This document shows, one piece after another, positions 1-8,965 of a DNA stretch of 24,389 nt. The notes under the pieces were generated by a model. That model ran no database searches, was not told where the DNA came from, and saw nothing but the letters and a program-made list of their open reading frames with translations. Each line of letters begins with the position of its first letter. Within the stretch, counting starts at the first letter, position 1. The DNA is from Zelonia costaricensis. Its lineage: Eukaryota; Euglenozoa; Kinetoplastea; Trypanosomatida; Trypanosomatidae. The stretch covers positions 1-24,389 of the forward strand of contig JASAOO010003137.1 of NCBI GenBank assembly GCA_030849075.1, in the 5' to 3' direction. The position numbers were made by a program, and so were the translations under genes.

Positions 1-220
1 GGCCGAAGGAGCCAGTACCGAGCGTGTTCTTCATGTCGAAGTCCGTCAACTTCCAGCTGGACGTGTCCGGCTTCTCGAAGGAGTAGGCAGACTTGACGTT
101 TGGCTTCGCGTTCGCCTTGGATGGGTCCGGCAGCTTTGGCACCGACTTGGGCGACGACGAGTCGTCCTCCTTGTTCATTCGTGACGAGTACGTCACATCC
201 CCATTTGTAGCAGACGACAT
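1..220 (-). CDS. PKAC1: Protein kinase A catalytic subunit, N-terminal part (cut by window edge)
   Basis: Only the first 73 codons are present; the gene continues past position 1. The protein is a cAMP-dependent-type AGC Ser/Thr kinase catalytic subunit. It opens with a polar, Ser/Lys/Asp/Pro-rich leader of about 55 residues. The start of the kinase fold follows, with W56-K-L-T-D-F-D and the glycine loop GTGSFG (residues 68-73), the GxGxFG form typical of AGC kinases. The start is the ATG at 218-220. No other ATG lies between it and the predicted SL acceptor at 545/546. Residue 2 is Ser, so the N-myristoylation Gly of mammalian PKA-C is absent. The PKA call rests on the sequence just before and in the glycine loop. 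The symbol PKAC1 rests on remembered gene order beside 4E-IP1 on Leishmania chromosome 35 and is less certain than the family call. No other catalytic motifs can be checked here. Confidence 0.88.
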   Translation of the reverse strand, partial: MSSATNGDVTYSSRMNKEDDSSSPKSVPKLPDPSKANAKPNVKSAYSFEKPDTSSWKLTDFDMKNTLGTGSFG

Positions 221-544
221 GTTGTGCAGCTGTTGCAACCTCTATCGTCCTCCTCTTCGTGGCCCGGGTTCCAACTCTGTGGAGTACCCTGTGCGCACCG
301 CAAGGTCGGCCGCGCGACCGTGCCGTACAGTCACCAAGAAAGAGTTTTTTCGTGTGTTGGTGGTGTAAAGGCGCGTCCAGGCCTGCGAAGGGCACGCGCA
401 CAAGATCACTGAAATCGATCCGCCGAAACGGAGACGAGCTGTGCTGGGACTGATGCGTCTCTGGTGTCCGCCTGCGTGTATACGACGGCAACGTCCAGAC
501 GCGGGATATGAAAGTCCGCAGAGGATCGGGTGGAAGGGGACGGG
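221..544 (-). other. 5' UTR of the PKA catalytic subunit gene
   Basis: This is the stretch between the predicted acceptor and the ATG. It has mixed composition and no ATG on the minus strand in 324 nt. The plus-strand open frames here are not gene-like. Confidence 0.5.
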
Positions 545-635
545 CTCAAAAGAGTGGAGAAAAGCGGCAGGAGGGCGGAAGAAGAAGAGCGGTCAGGAAT
601 GGACAGGGCGTCCAGTGTGGCCGAGTCAAGGCGCT
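545..635 (-). promoter_or_regulatory. Predicted SL trans-splice acceptor of the PKA catalytic subunit gene
   Basis: On the transcribed (minus) strand, a C/T-rich tract at about 600-547 is followed by the first AG (plus-strand CT at 545-546). The preceding 87 bases (633-547) contain no AG. The mature leader would be 324 nt (544-221) and contains no upstream ATG. The layout fits trypanosomatid trans-splicing, but AG-free stretches this long also occur elsewhere in this purine-biased window, so the call is inferential. Confidence 0.5.
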
Positions 636-2585
636 ATACACACACACACACACTCTTTGCAGAGGCGCGCGAAGGTCAACACCTGCACTGGTGGGGCGGG
701 GGAAAAGTGAGGAGGCAGCAAAAAAAGGTTGAGTCGTGCTCCAGCGAAGCGGGTGACAGAAGAGGGGCGCGGGGAGTTTGGGAAACACAGAACTCGAAAG
801 CAGCGGTCGCCTCAACACGAAAGTGTGCAGAAAGAGAGAGACACGACTCTGGCCAAGGACACACAACTTCGCACAGACAAGGAGACGCTCACGCGGTTGC
901 GCGTCAGCGCGCTTGCACAACGAGGGGGGGGAAGGAAGAGGTGCAGCGCTCCAGGGTGATGACGGGCAAAGGGGCCGGAGGTCTCCTGTTGCGGCAGGTT
1001 GGTCGCAGTTGCGAATTCGATGGAGAAGGGGGGAGGAAAGAGGGCAAAGGCAAGAGCAGCAGCCTCACGCTTGGTCAGCGCTTGAAGAAAAGAAAAAAAG
1101 CGGAGGCGACTCAATTACGGAGCTCTTCTGCTTGTTTGTGCTTTGTTTCTTGCTCCTCGTCCTTTGTGTTGGTGCTCGGATACTGCTGTGGAGTTTTCTT
1201 CTTCTCTTTTTTTCTTCGCGAGAATGGGAAAGGAAGGATATAAGGGAGGGGGCGCGTTGGTGCAGGGCGCTCGGGGAATATGTGTCGTACCGCGCCGGCG
1301 TGCGTTGCTGTTGTGCTGCGGGCGGACGAGGCCATGCATGGACGAGGTACAAGGGAGGAGGTACAGCGAGGAAGGTTGAAGAGGAGGTTGAAGAGGAGGG
1401 CGGGGAAATGGGGAGGGTGGCGGGGGTTGAAGCGCCGGTCGTGCACATGCGCACCGCCAGGCACCTCTTTCTCTTCGCCTTCGGCCTCGCGTAGTCCAAG
1501 CGGCACTGCGAGACGTCAGGACGCAAGGAATACGGAGCAGAGGCGCCACTGCGAGGCGCGACGGCCCTTCAGCGCGCCAGAGTGCACCGCTGCGGTGTTC
1601 GCGCGCTTTTGCCCTTCGCACTGGACCACACCTCTGTTCACGCAGCCGCGGTCACGCCGGCGGTCAAACTCCGCTTTCTTCTCTCTTTTTGTGTGTGTGT
1701 ATGTGTATTTGCTTAGCGTTGTCAGACACCCTTTTTTTTTCCTTTTTTAGCCTGGAGACAGAGAAACAAACACATACCTATATGTATACCTGGCTGGTAT
1801 GTCGATCACTGCGCCCGCTCCGCCACAAAAGACATCGAAGAGTAGCACACCCGCTTTCGCCGCCGAAATGAAAACGCAGGCAGAAAGCACAAAAAAATCG
1901 TATCGACAAGTGCAACGACAACGATGCCGCGCTTCGAAAACGGCGCTCTCCACGCATCCTCTTGCTTTGTGTGCTTCTTTTCGTTCTCGGCGTCAAGCTC
2001 TCTCCCTCTGCCTCGTCCATGCATAATCACAAGACGACCGAGCACAAAAACCTGACCGCAGACACACACGAGAGAAAGGGCGAGAAAGAGCAACACGATC
2101 ACGTGCACGTCACAGTGCCAAGAGGGGGTGGGGAGCGCGGAAAGCTGCCACAAGCTACTAAAAAAAAAAAAAAGGGACGAGGTGATGAAAGGGAAGCCAC
2201 GGCAAGAGGCATGGAAGAGGAGATGAGGTGACGAAAGAAAAAAGGAAAAAGATCGGGCAGTCGCAGGACGACACCGAGCTCAAGCGGCCACGAGAGAAAG
2301 CTCCATCAGCGCGTCTCCTACGTGCACGCGTGGGCTGGAGGGCATCAGCAGGGAGAAAAGAAGCGCAAAGCGGGCCTGTGTGCACTCTGAGCCACCCGCC
2401 GCGCAAACGCCTCCTTCGGGGAAGGCGGGGATACAGCGAGCGACACACAAAACAGGCGGCGCGGTTGCATAGAAGTGGGGGAATGAAGTAGGGCCGTTCC
2501 GTCCCCTCCCCAGCTTCCCTCCGTTTTCTTCTCGAGCTGAGCCAACGTGGGGCGAGGCGCGAAATAACTAAAAAAAAGGAGGGCT
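636..2585 (-). other. Intergenic spacer; probable 3' UTR of the TPR-kinase-HECT gene
   Basis: No gene is supported. The right-hand part is probably 3' UTR of the gene ending at 2586; the poly(A) site cannot be placed. Contents: a CA run (about 636-653), a 12-bp unit (GGTTGAAGAGGA) repeated twice at 1374-1397, plus-strand pyrimidine tracts at about 1180-1215 and 1670-1750, an A13 run at 2160-2173, and a GC-balanced island at about 1480-1670. Open frames on both strands are low in complexity and overlap one another. Confidence 0.6.
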
Positions 2586-5500
2586 CTAGACGACGTGGAA
2601 GCCATCCGCTGCGTGGGCAAGGGCGATCTCGAGCTTCTCCTTGATGACTTGCTTGTCGTCGTAGTCAGGCAGGTCGAGCTGGTTCGTGCACCCGTGGCCA
2701 ACCGGCAGACGCCTTTCATCGGCGCACCGCATCACCTTGATCTTCTTCATCGCCCCGCTTGCGGGCACGGTGGCTGTGGCGGTGCACAGCTGCAGAAAGC
2801 GGCGCAGGTTGTTCTGCGACATGTCCATCAACACCTCCTTGAGGAACTTGGGCGTGTTGGAGGTGCGGCTGAAGCCTTGGAAATCAAGCGCGTCAACAAT
2901 CACCTGCGCCGAGACGTGCAGCTGGCCGCACAGCAGCAGCAGCAGGTCCGATGGCGACAGCAGCTTTAGATGGTGCTCGATGGTAGGCTCGCAGAAGAAG
3001 CCGCGCTTCATGGCCTCGAGCGCGGTGCGGCGGCGCTCGACAAGGTCGAACTTGACGCGCAGGTCGATGTAGTCGCCCACGTTGTCGGGAGTCAGCGACG
3101 ACTCCATCGTGTAGCGGTCGGCAACCTGCGCCCGCAGGAACCCCGGCGTGAAGTGCGAGAAGTCAAGCCCGGCGCTCTCGAGGTCGGCGGCGGAGAGTAG
3201 CCGCAGCCGCTTGAGCGTGTTCGCGAGGGTCGCGTCGTACTCCTCGAGGTCGACGAAGGAGGGGTCCGCGCCACACAGGAACTTGAGCACCGCCGAGCTG
3301 AGCTGCAACGGCAGCTGCCGGTTCTCGATGATCGTCTTGAGCAGCACCTTGCCCAGCACGACGAAGAGGTCCGGTGCAATGCCGTCGGCGTCGGCGGCCG
3401 GCAGGTACGGCACGGTGGAAAAGAGCGCCGAGACGCTGCCGCCACTTGTGGGGGTTGCCGTGGCTGCGGCGGTGGCTGACCCGCCGGTCCCAGCCGTGGG
3501 GGCAGTGGGCGAGGCAGACCGCTCCCTCGGGGAGGTGGCGTCGGGGGAGCCGGTCACCGCCCGGGACGCTGCCCCGCCGTCCTCGGCGTCAGCGCACACC
3601 AGCGCCTTCTTGACCAGGATCATCTGGTCGAAGAAGAGGTTCAGCATCTCGGTCGTCAGGGCGCCCTCGTCGATGCCGGCCTCGCCCTGAAAGACCACCA
3701 TGATGGGTGAGAGAAGCTCCTCGCTGCCGAGGTGCTGGAAGATGTCGCGCACCGACTCCACCATGCGGTCGCGCGAGACGGACACGAGCACCTTCTGGTT
3801 GTGGATGCGGCGGACGGCGTGGATGTAGGAGCGCACCGCGTCGATGCGCTCGTCGCTCTTGGCCAGCGCGCTGCTGTTCTGGTTACTGGTGCGGGAGCTG
3901 ATGCTGGAGCTGAAGTACGGGTGCGCCAGCAGGTCGTAGGCGGTGGCGCGGTTCGACGGGTTCGCGACAAGCGTGGACGTGATGGCATCGGCCAGCTTCT
4001 CGTCCCCACCGACGGCCTTCACGGGCACCTCGATGCGCTGCTGCTCCGGTAGCAGCAGCGGCAGCGTCGGCTTGCCGAGCGACTGGTCGTGGAAGAAGGC
4101 GTTGTGCAGCGCCACCTCCAGCATCGTCACCCCCAATGCCCACATGTCCGACATGCCGGTCGACTTGGTCCGGTGCGAGCCGGGCTCACGCAGCAGCTGC
4201 TCCGGCGCCATGTACTGCAGCGTCCCCGCAACACCACCGCTGCCGCTTGTGCCGGTCGCCGTCAGCGTCGTCGTCAGCGTGGCATCGGCCACGCCGAGTG
4301 CGCCGTGGTCCTTGGCGATGCCGAAGTCGGCGATTACGGGTCGCCCGTCGTCGGCGATGAGGACGTTCGACGGCTTCAGGTCACCGTGGACGATGCCGCG
4401 CTCGTGCAGGTAGGCGACGCCGCTGGCGAGCTGGCGGAACAGGTCCTGCACGGCGACCCACGACATCGGCTCCTGCTTCGAGAGCTGCGCCCGCAGGCTG
4501 CCGCGGTGGTAGTACGGCAGCAGGATGTAGGCAAACGGGCCGTCGAAGAAGACGCCCTTGATGCGGATGATGTTGGGGTGTGTGCAGCCCGAGACGATGT
4601 TCACCTCGCTCTGGAAGCGCCGCCGCGCCGCCTCGTCGTCGATGGACACCTCTTTCACCGCGACGTGCTCGCCGCGCCGCGTGGCGTGGTACACCTTGCT
4701 GTTCACCGTCGACGACAGCGTCGAGACGATCTGAAAGTCGGAGAAGGACAGATTCTGCCACAGCCCGCTGCCCTTGACAAGGCGCAGGATACGGGAGCCG
4801 TTCGCCATCGACTTCCACGCGAGCTCGGGGTGGTCCTGGTTGACCAGCTCCATGATGCGCATCTGCACCGCCTTCTGCTTCTCGTGGATCGCGGCGATGC
4901 GCTGCTGCAGCTGCCTCACCTGCATCTTGAGGCACTCGATCCGGCTCTCCGGCTCGTCGCGCACCTTGTACCACTCGATCTCAGCCTGCACCTGGATGCG
5001 CTGTCGCTCCTGCAGCAGCCGCTGCTGCTCCAGCTTCGCCTCCTCGTCCAGCAGGTGGTCGCCCTCGCGCATCGTCCGCATAAAGGCGTCCTTGTCCGCC
5101 TTGACGCGGTCGACGAGGCTGCTGATCTGGTCCAGCGCCTGCAGTCGCGTATCCGACAGCTCCTTCGTCGTCGTCTGCGCCACCTGCCGCGCGTGCGCCT
5201 CTAACTGCGCGTCCAGCTCTGCAGCCTCGGATAGCAGCGGCTGCACCTCCGCCATGGCCGCCGCCTCGGCTCGCAGGGCGTGCAGGAAGGCCTGCGCCGC
5301 CACGTCTGTCGCAGCGAAGCACTTCTGCGCCTTGCGCACCGCCACGCTGATCTCGTCGCGGCGGCGCAGCAGTTGGCTGAGCTCAGCTTCGGCACTCCTC
5401 GCTGTCGGCGTCGATGGCGGCTGCGGCGGTGGTGACGGTGCGGCGGCCCCTTCCGCCGGCGTCGTCGGTGAGCTGGCGGGCAACGTCTCGACCGCGCTGA

Positions 5501-6911
5501 CGGGCTCTGCGGCTGAGACAGAGCCAACCTTGGGCGACGTCGTCGCACTCGCCGCGTCGGCCTGCGAGGAGGAGGTGCCTGGTGCGGCGCCGAAACGGCC
5601 AAAGAAGTGCTGCTCCTCCTTCGCAATGCTCTTGAGCTGCGCGATGGCGGCCTCCGCCTTGGCGGCGGTGTCCCACAGTTTGCTCAGCGTGAGGTCGCGC
5701 TCACGGCGTGCGTCGTGGTAGGCGTTGCTGTCTTGCTGCTGCACGGCTCGCCGCAGCTGCGCCTGCCGCTCCTCGACCTCCTTCGACAGCGCCGACAGCT
5801 CGCTCGACGTGGCGACGCCCAAGAGTGCCTTGATCTTGTCCGACCGCTTGCCGCACTCCACAATGACGTCCTGCGCCGCGTGTTGGTCCGCGTACTGCGC
5901 CGTCGCACCCCGCAGCGCCGACGCAGACTTGAGTTCCGTCTCCAGCTCTGTGAAGGGCAGCCCGCTCGTGGCGCCCCCGGTCGCCGGTGCCGCCTCTGAT
6001 GCGGCAGCGCCGGCGACCCTGACACCGCTCGCGTCGCCCGGTGCGGCCGGCCACGTCGAGGGCGCGCCAATCCCGCTGTCAGTGCGCGGGCTGCCGGAGG
6101 AGCTTTCCGGGCTCGTGATCAGCGGCGTGACCGGCGCCCTCGCCATCTTGGACTCGCACTTCGAGATGGCGACTCGAACGGCGTCCTTGTTCGCCTCCGG
6201 GGCGAGCGCCCACGCCTTGCGCAGGCTCTCCATCGCGCGGCCGAAGTCGCCCAGGCTCATCTGCGCCAGCCCGAGGCGGTAGTGCCCCTTGAAGAAGTTC
6301 GCGTTCAGCTCCACCGCCTTGGCCGCGTCGGCCGCCGACTTCTCGAACTCGCGCACGTTGAAGTAGGCGAAGGCGCGGTTGGTGTAGCTGAGCTCCGAGT
6401 CGGGGTCCACCTCGATGGCCTGCGTGTAGAAGCGGATGGCTTCTGCAAAGCGGCCGGCCTTGAAGGCCTGGTTGCCCTCTTCCCGCAGCCGCGTCGCGTC
6501 AAAGTTGGGGCTGCCCGTCGCGGAAAACTGCAGCGGGATGCGCTGCTGCTCCCGCTGAATCCACGCCATGGGCGGAATGCCGCCGTTGTAGACGCTGCCA
6601 GGCGACGCGGACTGCGCGCCAGCCATGCTGGGCGAGGCCGCCCCAGCGGTGCGCCGCGTCGGGTCCATCGTGACGCCGAAGCCGGGGCCGCCGCCGAAGA
6701 CGATGTTCGGCCCGAGCGCCTGCAGCATGGAGAGAGGGTTCATCTGCGAGTTGCCATCTGTTGTGAAGGTCACCATCGTCGGCCGCCCACCGCCGCCGTC
6801 GCCGCCGCCGCTACCGCCGCCGCCGCCGCTGCCGCCACCACCGCTCCCAGCATTGCCGTCGCCCTGCATGATGCTACGCAGGAACGACTCGAGTGGATTG
6901 CCAGAGCTCAT
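2586..6911 (-). CDS. TPR - coiled coil - protein kinase - HECT E3 ubiquitin ligase fusion protein
   Basis: The protein has 1441 residues, starting at the ATG at 6909-6911 and ending at TAG (2586-2588). Order: Gly-rich N-terminus (21-42); three TPR repeats (about 139-240) of the STI1/HOP type with clamp-like residues R143, N147, N178, K208, R212; coiled coils (about 320-435 and 505-700) split by a Ser/Pro/Ala linker; a protein kinase domain (about 725-1000); and a HECT domain (about 1035-1441). Kinase residues seen: K753 in VAVK, E769, HGD at 842-844, K846, N849, DFG 862-864, APE 902-904, D922, R988. The glycine loop is degenerate and the HRD Arg is Gly. The HECT N-lobe has the F-Q-G-E-x-G-I-D-E-G motif (1074-1083) and a 59-residue Ser/Thr/Pro/Ala insert (1107-1165). 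The C-lobe has C1408 in GHGCTNQLDLP, 33 residues before the end, as in known HECT ligases. Predicted activities are phosphotransfer and ubiquitin thioester transfer; substrates are unknown. Databases may list it simply as a protein kinase. Confidence 0.93.
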   Translation of the reverse strand: MSSGNPLESFLRSIMQGDGNAGSGGGGSGGGGGSGGGDGGGGRPTMVTFTTDGNSQMNPLSMLQALGPNIVFGGGPGFGVTMDPTRRTAGAASPSMAGAQSASPGSVYNGGIPPMAWIQREQQRIPLQFSATGSPNFDATRLREEGNQAFKAGRFAEAIRFYTQAIEVDPDSELSYTNRAFAYFNVREFEKSAADAAKAVELNANFFKGHYRLGLAQMSLGDFGRAMESLRKAWALAPEANKDAVRVAISKCESKMARAPVTPLITSPESSSGSPRTDSGIGAPSTWPAAPGDASGVRVAGAAASEAAPATGGATSGLPFTELETELKSASALRGATAQYADQHAAQDVIVECGKRSDKIKALLGVATSSELSALSKEVEERQAQLRRAVQQQDSNAYHDARRERDLTLSKLWDTAAKAEAAIAQLKSIAKEEQHFFGRFGAAPGTSSSQADAASATTSPKVGSVSAAEPVSAVETLPASSPTTPAEGAAAPSPPPQPPSTPTARSAEAELSQLLRRRDEISVAVRKAQKCFAATDVAAQAFLHALRAEAAAMAEVQPLLSEAAELDAQLEAHARQVAQTTTKELSDTRLQALDQISSLVDRVKADKDAFMRTMREGDHLLDEEAKLEQQRLLQERQRIQVQAEIEWYKVRDEPESRIECLKMQVRQLQQRIAAIHEKQKAVQMRIMELVNQDHPELAWKSMANGSRILRLVKGSGLWQNLSFSDFQIVSTLSSTVNSKVYHATRRGEHVAVKEVSIDDEAARRRFQSEVNIVSGCTHPNIIRIKGVFFDGPFAYILLPYYHRGSLRAQLSKQEPMSWVAVQDLFRQLASGVAYLHERGIVHGDLKPSNVLIADDGRPVIADFGIAKDHGALGVADATLTTTLTATGTSGSGGVAGTLQYMAPEQLLREPGSHRTKSTGMSDMWALGVTMLEVALHNAFFHDQSLGKPTLPLLLPEQQRIEVPVKAVGGDEKLADAITSTLVANPSNRATAYDLLAHPYFSSSISSRTSNQNSSALAKSDERIDAVRSYIHAVRRIHNQKVLVSVSRDRMVESVRDIFQHLGSEELLSPIMVVFQGEAGIDEGALTTEMLNLFFDQMILVKKALVCADAEDGGAASRAVTGSPDATSPRERSASPTAPTAGTGGSATAAATATPTSGGSVSALFSTVPYLPAADADGIAPDLFVVLGKVLLKTIIENRQLPLQLSSAVLKFLCGADPSFVDLEEYDATLANTLKRLRLLSAADLESAGLDFSHFTPGFLRAQVADRYTMESSLTPDNVGDYIDLRVKFDLVERRRTALEAMKRGFFCEPTIEHHLKLLSPSDLLLLLCGQLHVSAQVIVDALDFQGFSRTSNTPKFLKEVLMDMSQNNLRRFLQLCTATATVPASGAMKKIKVMRCADERRLPVGHGCTNQLDLPDYDDKQVIKEKLEIALAHAADGFHVV

Positions 6912-7118
6912 TTTTCTCGTTTGGCTTTCGGCTTGTGACAGTCACAATTGTCTTCGGGTTGTGTGTGTTTGTTTGTTTTTTCTTTTTTTTTTGGTCGTTT
7001 GTTTGAATTCTTGCCGGGGATGCGCAGCCTCTTGCCGAGGTGTATCTGTGACGCTGCGTGCAGGACGCGTGATGCTTGTCACCGTTGGGGTAAACGAGGA
7101 ACACTCGCTGCACTCCCG
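6912..7118 (-). other. 5' UTR of the TPR-kinase-HECT gene
   Basis: The predicted leader is 207 nt with no upstream ATG on the minus strand. It contains an A-rich run on the transcribed strand (plus-strand T-run at 6968-6992). The start-codon context on the minus strand is AAAAATGAGC, with A at -3. Confidence 0.5.
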
Positions 7119-7206
7119 CTGTTTAAGAATCGGCAAACAAGAACGAAAGGAGAACAAGGAAAAGAAGGGATGAGAAACGGAAAGAGGGCGGCGGCGGAGC
7201 ACACCT
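7119..7206 (-). promoter_or_regulatory. Predicted SL trans-splice acceptor of the TPR-kinase-HECT gene
   Basis: On the transcribed strand a strong CT tract (about 7195-7137) is followed by the first AG at plus-strand CT 7119-7120. The 84 bases from 7204 to 7121 contain no AG. Confidence 0.6.
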
Positions 7207-7684
7207 GCAGACACACACAAGCACGCACACAGACACACACACTCTCGCACACACGCAGACAAGGAGCACGAGACGGATTTGCAAGAAGAGCGCTCGCCAG
7301 TCAGACCTGGGCGCAAAAAGCGGGGGTTGGGGGGGCGGAGAAGCCGCAGAGAGGCGGGCGAGAAAACGGTCGCTCGGAAAACAGAAACCGTCTTCCGGCA
7401 CGACGGCGACAGGAAATGTCCTCCGCCGACACTCAAAAGAGAGAGAGAGAGAGACGCAACCAGGAGAGGTGGGGCGGCTCAAACAGAACACACGAGCAAC
7501 GAGAAGAAAAACACGATCAGCCGGAATGCAAAACGACTGACTCCGCTCTCTGCGCTCTTCGTCTTCGTTCTTGTTTTTTTTTTTGCCCCCTACACCAGTA
7601 CGCGTCTGCTCTCTCCGTCTCGTTGCGTCTATATAGTCTGATACAGCGGCTCAAGAAGAATCCTGTCAGAGTGTCCTTGTCTAG

Positions 7685-7688
<4 letters not shown>

Positions 7689-7719
<31 letters not shown>

Positions 7720-7747
7720 TTTGTTTGTTTGTTTGTTTGTTTGTTTT
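7689..7747 (+). repeat. Compound microsatellite (GT)n-(TTTG)n
   Basis: About 14 GT units run directly into about 8 units of the tetranucleotide TTTG. On the transcribed strand this reads CAAA and AC repeats. Confidence 0.95.
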
Positions 7748-8892
7748 TCTGCCCTTGTGCGCGCACGTGCGTCTGATTGCTGCCAGTCCAAAACTACTCG
7801 CAGAGAAGAAGAAAAAAAGAAAGGAGTGCTGGTCACAGGCTCGCCGTTGCAAGAGGGGCCGGACACCGTGACAGAGCTCCTTGCCAACACCAGCGCCAAT
7901 CGCGCCAACAAAGCCCCACAGGTTGCAGGGACGCACACACGCACAGGGTGAAGAAGGAAAAGCGAAACGAGAAGGAGAAGACAGGAGACAGGGAGTGATG
8001 CCCGAAACGCCCAAGTAAGACAACACGACCCTTGACGGCGTCGCAAGCAGAGAAAGCGGGTGAAACGGAAGCGGCCCTGAGGGGGGAGGGGAGGGGGGGG
8101 GCAGGACAGCACCACAGAAGGTGAGACGACCCGACGTGCTTTGGTCGAGCCCGTCGCGAGGCGGACTCCCCTGAGAAACCACCAGTGCGGCCGCCGAAAT
8201 CCGACGAAGAAAAACAAAACAGCACACGGGAGAAAAAGGGGGGAGGAACAACGACGTGACAGCGGTCGAAAGTGGTGCACGGAAGTCAACGGAGAAGGGA
8301 AGATGATACCGCCGCCTTCCACTTCCCGACAGAGGCGCTAGAGTGGGGAATGCTGGGGCTGTTGGGGGTGGTGATGATGCCTGCACAACAATGAGTTCGG
8401 TTGTGTTATCACACGCTCCACTGAGCGCCCACTAAGGCTCTGCTTCCGGACGCCACTGTGTGTGTCCTTTTTAGTCGTTGTCGTTTTTTTTTGGGGGGGA
8501 GGTTGGTGTGTGAGAGTGTGTGCGCGCGTGCGGGCGCGGGTACGTGGGAGCGTGTGTGAGTTTGGGTTCGCGCGCGCGTGCTGAGGAGACGCGGGTGGGG
8601 AAAGGGGCGTTGGCGTTGACACGGCGTGCCGCAACTTGAGCGGGTGTCGCAGTGCTTGGGGTGGTCCTTGAACACCACTTCAGGGGCTCCTCGGGCAAGG
8701 TGCACGTGATTTATGAGGACCGTCACGTTGCCTTGCGCAGAGGAGCGACGGAGAGCGGAGGGAGAAGGGGCTGCACGAGGAGGAATTTGAAGGGGCGGGT
8801 AAGGAGAGTGTGACTCCCAATAATGTGCACGCAACAGCAGTGCACTCTTACGCGTTTGCAGCGAGAATAAACCGTGCGCCAGCAGACACAAC

Positions 8893-8965
8893 GGCACACA
8901 CACGCACACACACACAGAGATACACTCCCTACTCACGCACACACGCACCCACACACACACACACT
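8893..8965 (+). repeat. Interrupted CA microsatellite
   Basis: Several CA runs are separated by short interruptions (CACACGCACACACACACAG, then a second run from about 8938). No coding role is visible. Confidence 0.9.

Noticed and set aside
1160..1379. Plus-strand pyrimidine tract at about 1180-1215 followed by AG and ATG at 1224
   Set aside because: It resembles an acceptor plus start, but the 51-codon frame has no coding character and the direction opposes the transcription unit. It is weaker than the case at 21952-22308.
530..1494. Plus-strand frames of 237 and 238 codons
   Set aside because: They are Glu/Gly/Arg/Lys-rich translations of purine tracts and CA repeats, overlapping each other and opposite to all real genes.
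4089..5721. Plus-strand frames of 371 and 315 codons inside the kinase-HECT gene
   Set aside because: They are antisense shadows of the GC3-rich coding frame, full of Leu/Arg/His or Ser/Arg/Cys.
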